Below, one piece after another: positions 25,729 to 35,221 of a stretch of DNA of 64,000 nt (positions within the stretch are counted from its first letter, which is position 1; each line of letters opens with the position of its first letter). The stretch lies in contig NZ_CANNDN010000002.1 of NCBI RefSeq assembly GCF_947503465.1, positions 310,001-374,000 of the forward strand, given 5' to 3'. The stretch comes from an uncultured Tateyamaria sp. (lineage in GTDB: Bacteria; Pseudomonadota; Alphaproteobacteria; Rhodobacterales; Rhodobacteraceae). The position numbers were made by a program, and so were the translations under genes. A model generated the notes under the pieces. It ran no database searches, was not told where the DNA came from, and saw nothing but the letters and a program-made list of their open reading frames with translations.

Positions 25729-27228
25729 CTAGCGCCAGCCGCCCTGCCAGTCGAACGTGGCCAGTTCGGTCAGACCGCTGCCGTCATTGTCGACATCCAT
25801 CACCGCCCCGTCGCCACGGTCGATGCCATAGAGGAAGATGCGGGCCTGCCCGCCTTCGCGCATGGCGGTGATGATGTCCCACTTGCGATCAAGCTGGAAC
25901 CGGCCCTGCCCGATGGGCCCGTCGGCGGGGGCGTCGATTTCCCACAGCCGGGCCTGACCGTTGTTGGCGCGGAACCCCAGCATGAAGAGCGTGCCGCCAT
26001 CGCGGGCGAGTGTCATGTGCGTCCAGCCCGCACGGCGCGTGCCGTCATAGACGGTGTCGAGCCGCAATTCGGTGCCGTCGAACCCGTCCCGGCTTTCGTC
26101 GACCAGTTGGCGGATGATGACCCGGCCGGAGGCGGCCTTGTAGTAGAGCACGTATTGTTCACCGTCCTGGTCAAACGGCAGGATGTGGGTCCAGCCGCGG
26201 ATGTCGTCGTTCACCCAGGTGACGGCGGCGCTGCGGTTGTTGTCGTCGATGCGCAGGATCTGGTGGTAGCCGGTGATCGAGTTGTAGGCGAAGAGGTAAT
26301 TGTTGCCCGCGTGGTTGACCCGCTTGATCGTGGTCCAGCGCTGGGTCCATGTCCTTGTGTCTTCGAGCAGGGTGAGGCCCGCGCCGTTCGCTTCGATCCG
26401 GAAGAACTGTGCGCGGCCGCGCGGGGCGCTGTATTGCAACAGGTAATGGGTGCCGTCGCGGCTCCAGTGGGCGTAGTGGGTCCAGGACCGGCCCCAGTCT
26501 TCGCCTGTCCAGGTGTTTGTGCCGCCGGTGCCATCGGCGTCCATCCGGGTGATGCGCACGCGGCGGGTGTTGGGGCTGTAGCGCAGGATGTAGTTGGCGC
26601 CGCCATCGCGCCATCGGATAAAACTGTGGCCGGTGCAATTGGCGCTGCCCATCCGTTCGGCCTGGTCCGACAGGAAGAGATCCCAGGTGGACTGGTCGCC
26701 ATTGTGGGTCGCGGCGTTCACGCCGTCGAACTGGACGCGCACCGCTTCGTTGTCGGGATTGCGCTGGTTGTAGTGGATGTGGTCGTTGGCAAAGCCTGTG
26801 CCCGACCGGCCCGCGCGGCCGATCACCTCGCCCATGGCGATCTTGCGCCCCGGTTCGAGGAAAGGGGGTTCGATCATCACGTGCAGGTAGGTTGTGTCCC
26901 AGCCGTTCGCGTGCGCGATCCTGATGCGCCGCACCTGCCCGTTTTCGTCATCGGCCACGATGTCGTCGCGCACGACCTCGCCCGCGGCAGACGACAGGAT
27001 GTATTGCCCGTTGGTGAGGTTTTCGCGTTCGGTCACCGCCTTTTCGCTGCGGTCGCGCCAGTAGGTGAAATCCAGGCTGTCGGGGTCCGGCCCATGGGTG
27101 TCGTAGGTGGATGCGTCCCAGCTTTGGCCGCAGGGGAAGGGATGTTTGAAGACCGGTCGGTTCTGTGCCGCGACCGCGGTGGACGTGCAGATGAGCGCGA
27201 GCGCCATCAATGGCTTGAAATACGGCAT
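25729..27228 (-). CDS. Secreted M23-peptidase-like protein with C-terminal repeat (propeller-like) region
   Basis: 499 residues. AAGGAGG lies just before MPYFKPLMALALICTSTAVA, a signal peptide. Residues about 25-160 look like a LytM/M23 metallopeptidase: HPFPCGQSWDAS, SLDFTYW, AAGEVV, TYLHV, GRAGRSGTGFANDHIHYNQR. The HIH of the second zinc motif is present; the first motif (H-x3-D) is only partly visible as a D in SLDF. The remaining 330 residues contain four or five repeats of about 50-55 residues with W-T/TH marks (RSWTHYAHW, QRWTTIKRV, RGWTHILPF, AGWTHMTLA), suggesting a beta-propeller. Probably cell-envelope associated. Whether it hydrolyses peptidoglycan is uncertain. Confidence 0.72.
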   Translation of the reverse strand: MPYFKPLMALALICTSTAVAAQNRPVFKHPFPCGQSWDASTYDTHGPDPDSLDFTYWRDRSEKAVTERENLTNGQYILSSAAGEVVRDDIVADDENGQVRRIRIAHANGWDTTYLHVMIEPPFLEPGRKIAMGEVIGRAGRSGTGFANDHIHYNQRNPDNEAVRVQFDGVNAATHNGDQSTWDLFLSDQAERMGSANCTGHSFIRWRDGGANYILRYSPNTRRVRITRMDADGTGGTNTWTGEDWGRSWTHYAHWSRDGTHYLLQYSAPRGRAQFFRIEANGAGLTLLEDTRTWTQRWTTIKRVNHAGNNYLFAYNSITGYHQILRIDDNNRSAAVTWVNDDIRGWTHILPFDQDGEQYVLYYKAASGRVIIRQLVDESRDGFDGTELRLDTVYDGTRRAGWTHMTLARDGGTLFMLGFRANNGQARLWEIDAPADGPIGQGRFQLDRKWDIITAMREGGQARIFLYGIDRGDGAVMDVDNDGSGLTELATFDWQGGWR

Positions 27229-27440
27229 CCTGTGCCTCCTTGAAAAAAATGGACTTTGTAAAATAGAGGGCGAGGATAGCATGGTTTGCGCCCGGCCCTT
27301 GCGCGTGCGGCGCGCGGATGGGCATTTTGGCGGGCTTTTGCCGACTGCGCCGGTGTATGCGGATGCAGGTCCGGCCCCTGTTGCCCCTTGGTGGCGCGCC
27401 CCGGTGCGCCCATGTTAGATACAGCACAGGGGAACATGCC

Positions 27441-29003
27441 ATGAGCCTTGATGATCTGCCCAAGCCCGCAGGCTACCGCATCGATGTGGAGCCGCTGCGC
27501 CACCCGGTGCGCATCTGGCACAATGATGTGCTGCTGGTCGAGACGACGCGGGCGCGCGTGATGTACGAGACCCGCCTGCCTGCCGCCATCTATGTCCCGC
27601 GCGACGATATTCTGGTCGAACTGGGGCCGACAACCGATCTTCAGACCTTTTGCCCGTTCAAGGGCACTGCCAGTTACAATGATGTGCTGCTGCACGGGGA
27701 AACCATCCCGAACGGTATCTGGAGCTATGTGTCCGCGTTGCCCGAGAGCAAGGGCATTCAGGGCTATGTCGGGTTCATGCCGAATGCCGCCACGCGCATC
27801 GATCTGGGCAAGAACCGGTTGCAGACCGAGCGCGATGGCAACATCACCGGCCCGCTGGTGGATTGGCTGATGCGCGAGGCGGGCACCCTGCCCGACCCCG
27901 AGGCGTTCACACAGGCGCTGGCCCGGAAGATGAACGAAAACGGGATTGCCGTGTCCCGCATGGCCGTGCTGATCTGGTCGCTGCATCCCATGATCGCGGG
28001 AAAGAACTATATCTGGCGGGCAAGCGAGAATGCGGTGACGACGTATACGCCGTCCTATGACATCCACCAATTTCCGGGCTTTGTGAACAGCCCGCTTCAG
28101 CATGTGTCGCAGGGCCGGGGCGGCGTACGTCAGCGTCTGGCCGACACGGACGAGGCGTCGCGCTTTCCCATCATGGATGAACTGCGGGCCGAGGGGGCGA
28201 CGGATTACGTGGCGATGCCTCTGCCTTTTTCCGATGGCCGCACCAATGTGCTGACCCTGACATCAGACCACCCCGACGGCTTCACGACCGAGAACCTTGG
28301 GCTGGTCTATGAATGCGCCACCGTCATCAGCCGCTACTACGAGGTGTTCATGCAGCGCGAGAACGCGCAGGCACTGCTGGAGACCTATGTGGGCAAGCGG
28401 TCGGGTGCGCGGGTTCTGGGCGGCGAGATCCGGCGTGGCGACGGGGACGAGATCGATGCCGCCATCATGTTCTGCGATCTGCGCGGCTCGACCCGGTTGG
28501 AGCAGGCGTTGCCCCGCGATGACTATATCGCCCTGCTGAATGCGTTTCTGGAGATCACCTCGACCATCGTGGATGAGCATGGCGGCGAGGTGTTGAAGTT
28601 CATCGGGGATGCTGTGTTGGCGGTGTTCCCGGCCGGAGAGGATGCGTCGGCGGCCTGTGCGGCGGCGGTGGAGGCGGCGCGCGCCGTGGTGGCGCAGGTG
28701 GCCGAGGACGCGGTGACGGCGCAGACGTCCTGCGCCATCGGCATCGCCTTTGGCCGCGTGACCTATGGCAATATCGGGTCAAGCACGCGGCTGGATTTCA
28801 CCGTGATCGGGTTGGCGGCGAATGTGGCCGCACGTCTGTGCGATGCGGGCAAGACCCACGGTCATGCGATCATGGTGACGGATGAGGTGGCGACCGGTCA
28901 GGACGGCCTGACCGATCTGGGCCCGGTGGAGTTGCGTGGGCTGGGCGCGCCCGTGCATGTGTTTGGCGGCGGGGTCCAGGGCCGACCCCGCGCGGTCGGC
29001 TAG
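27441..29003 (+). CDS. Class III nucleotide cyclase with N-terminal DUF427 domain
   Basis: 520 residues. Residues about 12-120 match DUF427: VRIWHNDVLLVETTRARVMYE, YVPRDDI, then CPFKGTASYNDV and WSYVSALPESKGIQGYVGF. A middle region (about 140-330) resembles the sensory part of other bacterial adenylate cyclases. The catalytic domain (340-515) has AAIMFCDLRGST and KFIGDAVLAVF with both metal-binding aspartates, lysine before FIGD and aspartate in LDFTVIG for adenine, and NVAARL with the transition-state Asn/Arg. It therefore looks like an active adenylate cyclase making cAMP. No membrane helix, so cytosolic. Its stop overlaps that of prpE (CTAG). Confidence 0.88.
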   Translation: MSLDDLPKPAGYRIDVEPLRHPVRIWHNDVLLVETTRARVMYETRLPAAIYVPRDDILVELGPTTDLQTFCPFKGTASYNDVLLHGETIPNGIWSYVSALPESKGIQGYVGFMPNAATRIDLGKNRLQTERDGNITGPLVDWLMREAGTLPDPEAFTQALARKMNENGIAVSRMAVLIWSLHPMIAGKNYIWRASENAVTTYTPSYDIHQFPGFVNSPLQHVSQGRGGVRQRLADTDEASRFPIMDELRAEGATDYVAMPLPFSDGRTNVLTLTSDHPDGFTTENLGLVYECATVISRYYEVFMQRENAQALLETYVGKRSGARVLGGEIRRGDGDEIDAAIMFCDLRGSTRLEQALPRDDYIALLNAFLEITSTIVDEHGGEVLKFIGDAVLAVFPAGEDASAACAAAVEAARAVVAQVAEDAVTAQTSCAIGIAFGRVTYGNIGSSTRLDFTVIGLAANVAARLCDAGKTHGHAIMVTDEVATGQDGLTDLGPVELRGLGAPVHVFGGGVQGRPRAVG

Positions 29004-30889
29004 CCCCTTGCGTAGCCGATGGTTTGCAGCGCGTCCCGGATTTCGTCGAGTATGGCCGGGTCGTCGATGGTGGCGGGCATCTTGAAGTCCTGATTGTCCG
29101 CGATCTTGACCACTGTTCCGCGCAGGATCTTGCCCGAGCGGGTCTTGGGCAGCCGGTCCACCACGATGGCCTGCTTGAAGGCCGCGACGGGGCCGATCTG
29201 GTCCCGGACGCGTTTGACGCATTCGGTCACAATCTCATCATGCGGACGGTTCACGCCGGTGGTGAGGCACAAGAGGCCCACGGGGCTTTGCCCCTTCAAC
29301 TGGTCCGTGACGCCGATCACCGCGCATTCGGCGACATCGGGGTGGCCTGCCAGCACTTCTTCCATCGCGCCTGTGGACAGGCGGTGGCCTGCCACGTTGA
29401 TCACGTCATCGGTGCGGGCCATGATGTAGAGGTATCCGTCGTCGTCCATCATGCCTGCATCGCCCGTCTCGTAAAAGCCGGGGAAGGTGTGGAGGTAGGA
29501 TTTGATGAACCGGTCCTCGGCGTTCCAGAGCGTGGGCAAGGTGCCGGGGGGCAGCGGCAGCTTGATCGCGATCGCGCCCAGTTCGCCCGGCGCCACGGGG
29601 TGGCCCGCGTCGTCAAGGATCTGCACGTCATAGCCCGGCATGGCGACGGTGGGCGAGCCGATCTTGACCGGCAGCGCTTCGAGCCCTGCGGGGTTGCCTG
29701 CGATGGTGTAGCCGGTTTCGGTCTGCCACCAGTGGTCATAGACCGGCACGCCCAGCAGGTCCTGCGCCCATTCGACGGTGTCGGGGTCGGCGCGTTCGCC
29801 GGCAAGGTAGAGCGCGCGCAGGCCGCTGAGGTCGTATTTGGCGCGGTATTCGCCCTTGGGGTCCTCGCGTTTGACGGCACGGATGGCGGTGGGCGCGGTG
29901 AAGAAGGATTTGACATCGTGTTCTTCGATCACGCGCCAGAACGTGCCTGCGTCCGGGGTGCCGACGGGCTTGCCCTCGAACACAATTGTCGTGTTGCCTG
30001 CAATCAGGGGCGCGTAGCAGATATAGCTGTGGCCGACGACCCAGCCGACGTCCGATGCGGCCCAGAAGACTTCTCCCGGATCGACCTGATAGATGTTCTT
30101 CATCGTCCAGTTCAACGCCACGAGGTGGCCCGCCGTGGGGCGCACCACGCCCTTGGGCGCGCCGGTGGTGCCGGAGGTGTAGAGGATGTAGGCCGGATGG
30201 TCGCCCGGAACCGGGACACAATCCGCCGGGGCGACGCCGTCCTGTGCGGCGTGCCAGTCGAGGTCGCGCGGGCCAAGCGCGCATTCATGTTGCGCCCGTT
30301 GCAGGATCACGCAGAAGTCGGGCGTGTGGTCGGCAAGGTCGATGGCCCCGTCAAGCAGGGGTTTGTATTCCACCGTGCGGCCGGGTTCCAACCCACAGGA
30401 GGCCGCGATGATCGCCTTGGGCGTGCAATCGTCGATGCGGACCGCCAGTTCGTTGGCGGCGAACCCACCAAACACCACCGAATGGATCGCGCCCAGACGC
30501 GCGCAGGCCAGCATCGCCACCAATGCTTCGGGTACCATGGGCATGTAGATGATGACCCGGTCGCCCATGGTGACGTCACGCGCAGCCAGAGCACCGGCGA
30601 GTGATGCGACCTGCGTCTGCAATTCGGCATAGGAGGTTCTGGACTTTGCGCCGGTGATCGGGCTGTCGTAGATGATGGCGGTCTGGTTGCCCCGGCCCGC
30701 GTCGACATGGCGGTCGACGGCGTTCCAGCACGTATTCACCTGCGCATCGGCAAACCAGTCATAGAGGTGGTCGGCCCGTCGGGTGAGGGCCTGTGTCGGG
30801 GCCTTGGTCCAGTCGATGGCCTGGGCCGCCTGCATCCACCACCCCTCGGGGTCCGCCTTCCAGCTGTCATATTCCGCGCGGTAGCCCAT
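29000..30889 (-). CDS. prpE: Propionyl-CoA synthetase
   Basis: 629 residues from MGYRAEYDSWKADPEGWW; GGAGGACGG upstream fixes this start over one 20 codons earlier. The N-terminal ACAS extension, AYILYTSGTTGAPKGVVR, DVGWVVGHSYICYAPLIAGNTTIVFEGKP, DHWWQTETGYTI, YETGDAGMMDDDGYLYIMARTDDVINVAGHRLSTG and KTRSGKILRGT are all as in PrpE, the last with the acetylation-sensitive lysine. It makes propionyl-CoA from propionate, ATP and CoA, in the cytoplasm, and can also take acetate or acrylate in some relatives. It stands alone and is convergent with the cyclase. Confidence 0.94.
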   Translation of the reverse strand: MGYRAEYDSWKADPEGWWMQAAQAIDWTKAPTQALTRRADHLYDWFADAQVNTCWNAVDRHVDAGRGNQTAIIYDSPITGAKSRTSYAELQTQVASLAGALAARDVTMGDRVIIYMPMVPEALVAMLACARLGAIHSVVFGGFAANELAVRIDDCTPKAIIAASCGLEPGRTVEYKPLLDGAIDLADHTPDFCVILQRAQHECALGPRDLDWHAAQDGVAPADCVPVPGDHPAYILYTSGTTGAPKGVVRPTAGHLVALNWTMKNIYQVDPGEVFWAASDVGWVVGHSYICYAPLIAGNTTIVFEGKPVGTPDAGTFWRVIEEHDVKSFFTAPTAIRAVKREDPKGEYRAKYDLSGLRALYLAGERADPDTVEWAQDLLGVPVYDHWWQTETGYTIAGNPAGLEALPVKIGSPTVAMPGYDVQILDDAGHPVAPGELGAIAIKLPLPPGTLPTLWNAEDRFIKSYLHTFPGFYETGDAGMMDDDGYLYIMARTDDVINVAGHRLSTGAMEEVLAGHPDVAECAVIGVTDQLKGQSPVGLLCLTTGVNRPHDEIVTECVKRVRDQIGPVAAFKQAIVVDRLPKTRSGKILRGTVVKIADNQDFKMPATIDDPAILDEIRDALQTIGYARG

Positions 30890-30978
30890 GGCCCGTCCTC
30901 CCTCGTGTCTTCGGACACAGGGGTACGCGGGGAACGCCACCGGGGGCAAGGGATGTGAGCGCCAACTGTGGCAGATTG

Positions 30979-31233
30979 TCAGTCGTTGCTGTCGAGCCGT
31001 TCATAGGAAATGGCCGCCGCGCAATCGAGATCATCGGTGGCCGAGCAGCTGATGGGTTTGTTGCCGTCGTAGACAACCCGCTTGGTGAAACTCTGGCTGC
31101 CGCTGGAATAGTCGCGGATCACCGCGCGATAGGTATCGCCCCGGTAGGTGAACGTCGTGTCCTGTTCAGACACGATTTGCGTGCAGGCACCGGTGGCGGC
31201 CAGCAGGATCAGGGCAGACAGGATCGGGCGCAT
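30979..31233 (-). CDS. Small lipoprotein A (paralogue of the next)
   Basis: 84 residues. MRPILSALILLAATGAC is a lipoprotein signal with Cys17, then TQIVSEQDTTF. The mature domain has RGDTYRAVIRDY, two further cysteines (ISCSATDDLDCAAAI) and ends SYERLDSND. It aligns with its neighbour at 31261 (shared CTQI.SE, Y.AV.R.Y, R/K-V...CxxxxxxDC). No known family. Probably anchored to the outer membrane facing the periplasm, with one intramolecular disulfide. Confidence 0.7.
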   Translation of the reverse strand: MRPILSALILLAATGACTQIVSEQDTTFTYRGDTYRAVIRDYSSGSQSFTKRVVYDGNKPISCSATDDLDCAAAISYERLDSND

Positions 31234-31260
31234 GGGGTGTCCTTTGTCGGTCGTGGGCCG

Positions 31261-31524
31261 CTACGGTTCCCCGTCGCGGTCCCGGTTGATCGTGTCGATC
31301 AGGGCGGTGCGGCAATCGCGCCGGTCGCCCGTGATGCAGGTCACCCGTTCAGCCCCGACCGTAATGGTCGTGCGCGAATAGGTAGTGCCGTCGTCATTCT
31401 GGTAGACCCGCGTGACAGCGGGATAGGAACGCCCGAAATCGGAATAGGTTCCCCGGCTTTCGCTGATCTGCGTGGCACATGCTGCCAGCGCGGCGAACAG
31501 GGGAAGTGCAGCGATGGCTTTCAT
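31261..31524 (-). CDS. Small lipoprotein B (paralogue of the previous)
   Basis: 87 residues. Signal MKAIAALPLFAALAAC, with lipobox LAAC, is well formed. The mature part (ATQISESRGTYSDFG, SYPAVTRVYQNDDG, RVTCITGDRRDCRTALID) repeats the layout of the 84-residue neighbour, including the cysteine pair seven residues apart. Upstream in-frame start at 31653 rejected because it would put the lipobox internally. The two genes lie 27 bp apart and read the same way, a recent tandem duplication that has diverged. Confidence 0.75.
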   Translation of the reverse strand: MKAIAALPLFAALAACATQISESRGTYSDFGRSYPAVTRVYQNDDGTTYSRTTITVGAERVTCITGDRRDCRTALIDTINRDRDGEP

Positions 31525-31670
31525 GCGGGGATGTCTCCGGATCAGGTGCTGCGGTTCATATAGGGGTGGATGGCTGACGGTCCCACCGGGCTGCCGCATA
31601 TTCGTGCGGTTGCGCCCTATGCGGGCACCGGCGAGGACCGCCCAGGTCCCCATCGGGAGGGGGTCAGCAC

Positions 31671-33944
31671 CTATCCGTAATGGGCCACAGGCGTGCCCGC
31701 CACGGCCGACATGTTCAACAGACCCCGTGCCGTGATCGACGGCGACACGATATGCGCGCGGTTGCCCATGCCCATCAGGATCGGCCCGACTTCGAGCCCG
31801 CCGCCTTTCATCTTCAGAATGTTGCGCACGCCGGAGGCCGCGTCCGCATGGGCAAAGACCAGCACATTTGCGGCCCCTTCGAGGCGGTTGCCGGGAAACA
31901 GGCGCGTGCGCAGGTCGGGATCAAGGGCGGTGTCGATGTTCATCTCGCCCTCATAACAGAAGTCGTGGCCCGCCTCGTCCAGCAGGCGGATCGCCTCGCG
32001 CAGGCGCCAGCCGGACCCGTCGCCCTGGTTGCCGAACTGGCTTTGGGAACAGAAGGCGATCTTGGGTTCGATCCCGAAGCGCCGCACGTGGCGGGCCGCG
32101 CCCACCGCGATCTCTGCGATCTGGTCGGGTTCGGGATGCAGGTGCACCTGGGTGTCGGCAACGAACAGCGGCCCGTCTTCGAGGATCATCATGCTGAGCG
32201 CGCCGACCGGGTGATAATCATCCCGCCCCAGCACGCAGTTGATGTAGTTGAGATGCCAGCGGAATTCGCCGAACGTGCCGCAGATCAGGCTGTCGGCCTC
32301 GTCCCGGTGCACCATGACCGCGCCGATAGCGGTGGTGTTGGTCCGCATGATGGCACGGGCCAGGTCCGGGGTGACGCCACGGCGGCACATCAGGTCGTGA
32401 TAGGTGCCCCAATAGTCGCGGTAGCGCGGATCGTTTTCGGGGTTCACGAGGTCGACCGTGTCGCCGATCCTGATCGTGAGACCGGCACGCGCGATCCGTG
32501 CCTCGATCACTTCGGGCCGCCCGATGAGGATGGGCTGTTCGGTGGTTTCCTCGACCATGGCCTGGGCCGCACGCAGGACCCGTTCATCTTCGCCTTCGGC
32601 AAAGACGATGCGCCGCGCCTTGGCTCGTGCCGCTTCGAACACGGGCCGCATGAGCAGCGCGGATTTGAACACGGAGCCGTCGAGCGAGGTCTTGTAGGCG
32701 TCAAGATCGTCGATGGGCCGTGTCGCCACGCCCGTGTCCATCGCCGCCTTGGCGACCGCCGAACTGACAATGCCAACGAGGCGCGGATCAAAGGGTTTGG
32801 GGATCAGGTAATCGGGGCCGAAGGTCAGCTGTTCACCCTGGTAGGCGGCGGCCGCTTCGGCGCTGGTGGTGGCACGGGCGAGCGCGGCGATGCCGTCGAT
32901 GCAGGCCAGCTGCATCTCGTCATTGATGGTGGTGGCACCGACGTCGAGCGCGCCGCGAAAGATGAAGGGGAAGCAGAGGACGTTGTTGACCTGGTTGGGA
33001 AAATCGCTGCGGCCGGTGGCGATGATGGCGTCCGGCGCAACCTCGCGCGCGAGGTCGGGCAGGATTTCCGGGGTGGGATTGGCGAGGGCAAAGATGATCG
33101 GTTGCGGTGACATGCGTGCCACCTGGTCCGGGGTCAGAACGCCGGGCCCCGACAGGCCGAGGAACATGTCCGCCCCGTCGATCACGTCATCGAGCGTGCG
33201 CTTGTCCGAGGCCTGGGCATAGGCCGCCTTGGCCGGGTTCATGTCCTCGGTGCGGCCCTCGTAGACGAGGCCGTGGATGTCGCAGAGCCAGACGTTTTCG
33301 CGTTTGACCCCCATCTTGAGCAGCATGTTGAGGCAGGCGATGCCTGCCGCGCCGCCGCCGGTGCTGACGATCTTGATGTCCTCGAAGCGTTTGCCCGTCA
33401 CATGCAGCGCGTTCTTGGCCGCCGCCCCCACCACGATGGCCGTGCCGTGCTGGTCGTCGTGAAAGACGGGGATGTTCATGCGTTCGCGGCACAGCTTTTC
33501 CACGACAAAGCAGTCCGGCGCCTTGATGTCTTCGAGGTTGATGGCCCCGAAGGTGGGTTCCAGCGCACAGACGATATCGGCCAGCTTTTCGGGATCGCTT
33601 TCGTTCACCTCGATATCGAAGCAGTCGATGGAGGCGAATTTCTTGAACAGCACCGCCTTGCCTTCCATCACGGGCTTGGAGGCGAGCGCGCCGATATTGC
33701 CAAGGCCCAGCACCGCCGAGCCGTTGGACACCACGGCCACCAGGTTGCCGCGGGCGGTGTAGCGCGCGGCGTTGGCGGGGTCGTTCCTGATTTCAATGCA
33801 GGCCTCGGCCACGCCCGGAGAATAGGCGCGCGCCAGATCGCGGCCGTTGGCCATGGGTTTTGTCGCGCGGATTTCGAGTTTACCGGGTTTGGGGAATTCG
33901 TGATACGCAAGTGCGGCATCGCGCAGATTGGGTGTGTCGGCCAT
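31671..33944 (-). CDS. maeB: NADP-dependent malic enzyme with phosphotransacetylase domain
   Basis: 757 residues. Malic enzyme part (1 to about 430): [60 protein letters not shown] and [12 protein letters not shown]. The remaining 320 residues are a phosphotransacetylase-like domain: [38 protein letters not shown] and [18 protein letters not shown]. In known MaeB enzymes this tail regulates and oligomerises rather than catalysing. It decarboxylates malate to pyruvate with NADP. Monocistronic; a short inverted repeat precedes it at 33972. Confidence 0.95.
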   Translation of the reverse strand: MADTPNLRDAALAYHEFPKPGKLEIRATKPMANGRDLARAYSPGVAEACIEIRNDPANAARYTARGNLVAVVSNGSAVLGLGNIGALASKPVMEGKAVLFKKFASIDCFDIEVNESDPEKLADIVCALEPTFGAINLEDIKAPDCFVVEKLCRERMNIPVFHDDQHGTAIVVGAAAKNALHVTGKRFEDIKIVSTGGGAAGIACLNMLLKMGVKRENVWLCDIHGLVYEGRTEDMNPAKAAYAQASDKRTLDDVIDGADMFLGLSGPGVLTPDQVARMSPQPIIFALANPTPEILPDLAREVAPDAIIATGRSDFPNQVNNVLCFPFIFRGALDVGATTINDEMQLACIDGIAALARATTSAEAAAAYQGEQLTFGPDYLIPKPFDPRLVGIVSSAVAKAAMDTGVATRPIDDLDAYKTSLDGSVFKSALLMRPVFEAARAKARRIVFAEGEDERVLRAAQAMVEETTEQPILIGRPEVIEARIARAGLTIRIGDTVDLVNPENDPRYRDYWGTYHDLMCRRGVTPDLARAIMRTNTTAIGAVMVHRDEADSLICGTFGEFRWHLNYINCVLGRDDYHPVGALSMMILEDGPLFVADTQVHLHPEPDQIAEIAVGAARHVRRFGIEPKIAFCSQSQFGNQGDGSGWRLREAIRLLDEAGHDFCYEGEMNIDTALDPDLRTRLFPGNRLEGAANVLVFAHADAASGVRNILKMKGGGLEVGPILMGMGNRAHIVSPSITARGLLNMSAVAGTPVAHYG

Positions 33945-33971
33945 GGAATTCCCCTTGGGTGTTCGAATTTG

Positions 33972-33985
33972 GTTTAGCGTTAAAC
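33972..33985. promoter_or_regulatory. Perfect short inverted repeat upstream of maeB
   Basis: GTTTA-GCGT-TAAAC, five-base perfect arms around four bases, 28 bp before the maeB start codon in an AT-rich patch (AAACTATTTTTGG). It could be an operator for a LacI- or GntR-type regulator of malate metabolism. Only one copy seen. Confidence 0.35.
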
Positions 33986-34069
33986 TATTTTTGGATGCGC
34001 GCCAATTGACGTTTGGTCACATGCGTCAAACGTGATCCAGTCGAGCGCTGCGCGCACGCCATTTCTTGT

Positions 34070-34126
34070 GGGGGCCAGCCCCCGTTGCATTCGCAACGCC
34101 CCCGGAGTTTATTTGGCAAAGTGAAG
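34070..34126 (-). repeat. Copy R5 of the dispersed repeat, with two hairpins and the bicupin ribosome site
   Basis: GGGGGC-CA-GCCCCC (34070-34083) and CGTTGC-ATTC-GCAACG (34083-34098) form two adjacent stems, followed by CCCCCGGAGTTTATTTGGC and AAAGTGAAGGGG. The purine tail of the repeat supplies the ribosome-binding sequence for the gene starting at 34136. Confidence 0.6.
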
Positions 34127-34135
34127 GGGATTGGG

Positions 34136-35221
34136 ATGGCTGAGGTTCGGGCAGAGGTGCGGTTGCCGACGCAGGAATTGCGGGACGATATTCCGTTTTT
34201 CACCAAGGTGTTGGGGATGCGGATGGACATGATCTATCCTGCCGATGACCCTTCGGTTGCGGTGTTTTCCGGTCATGGGCTTCGGGTGCGGATCGAGGCG
34301 GGAGCACAGGAGCCGCCCGCGACGTTGCGCATCCTGACGGACGATCCGGATGAATTTGCCGAAGGGGCGCGCGTGCTGCAGGCGCCGAACGGGACGCGGG
34401 TCGAGATCGAGGCGTTGAACCCGCCCCTGGTGATGCCCGCGACGGTGCATTCCTTTGTGGTCCGGCGGCTTGCTGATCAGGCCCCGTGGATCATTGGACG
34501 TGCAGGCATGCATTACCGCGATCTGATCCCCGACCGGCTGGGCGGATCCATCATTGCCAGCCATATTCGTATTCCCGACGGCGGGCCGGTGCCCGACATG
34601 GTGCATTACCATACGGTCGGGTTCCAGCTGATCTTTTGTTACAAGGGCTGGGTTGACCTGGTCTATGAGGATCAGGGGGCGCCGTTTCGCCTGGAGGCCG
34701 GATGCTGCGTGATCCAGCCGCCCGAAATCCGGCATCGGGTCCTGTATGCCAGCGACAATATCGAGGTGATCGAAATTGGCGTACCTGCCGAGCATGTAAC
34801 CACCATTGACCACGAGATGGTTCTGCCCAACGGCCCTGCGAACCCCGAGCGGAGATTTCAGGGCCAGCGCTTTGTGCACCACAAGGTCGAGGAGGCGATG
34901 TGGCGGCCGTTTCGGCTGGAGGGCTTTGAGGCCCGCGATACCGGGATTGCCGTTGGTACGGGCGGCGTCGCGGGTGTTCAGGTTGCGCGCAGGGCGTCCG
35001 GCACACCTGACTGGTCAGTGCACGACAGCGATATCCTGTTCACTTTCGTCATGGAGGGGACGATGACCCTGGACGGTGAGGGACGCGCGCCCTTTGCCCT
35101 TGAAGCGGGCGACGCGTTTGTCATCCCGCCGGGGATGCGGACGCGGTATTCGGATGTATCCGACGACATCGAATTGCTGGAGGTCTCTCTGCCGGGCGCG
35201 TCTGCGACCCTGTCAGACTAG
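34136..35221 (+). CDS. Bicupin protein with N-terminal VOC-like segment
   Basis: 361 residues. Residues 1-70 read like a vicinal-oxygen-chelate module (LPTQELRDDIPFFTKVLGM RMD, VAVFSGHGLRVRIEAG). Two cupin barrels follow: the first with HYHTVGFQLIFCYKGWVDLVYE and CCVIQPPEIRHRVL, the second with DILFTFVMEGTMTLDGEG and GDAFVIPPGMRTRY. Metal-binding histidines are clearest in the first barrel (HYH, RHR). Such proteins are dioxygenase- or isomerase-like; the reaction is not known. Its ribosome site lies in a copy of the dispersed repeat. Ends in a CTAG overlap with the small convergent gene. Confidence 0.75.
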   Translation: MAEVRAEVRLPTQELRDDIPFFTKVLGMRMDMIYPADDPSVAVFSGHGLRVRIEAGAQEPPATLRILTDDPDEFAEGARVLQAPNGTRVEIEALNPPLVMPATVHSFVVRRLADQAPWIIGRAGMHYRDLIPDRLGGSIIASHIRIPDGGPVPDMVHYHTVGFQLIFCYKGWVDLVYEDQGAPFRLEAGCCVIQPPEIRHRVLYASDNIEVIEIGVPAEHVTTIDHEMVLPNGPANPERRFQGQRFVHHKVEEAMWRPFRLEGFEARDTGIAVGTGGVAGVQVARRASGTPDWSVHDSDILFTFVMEGTMTLDGEGRAPFALEAGDAFVIPPGMRTRYSDVSDDIELLEVSLPGASATLSD

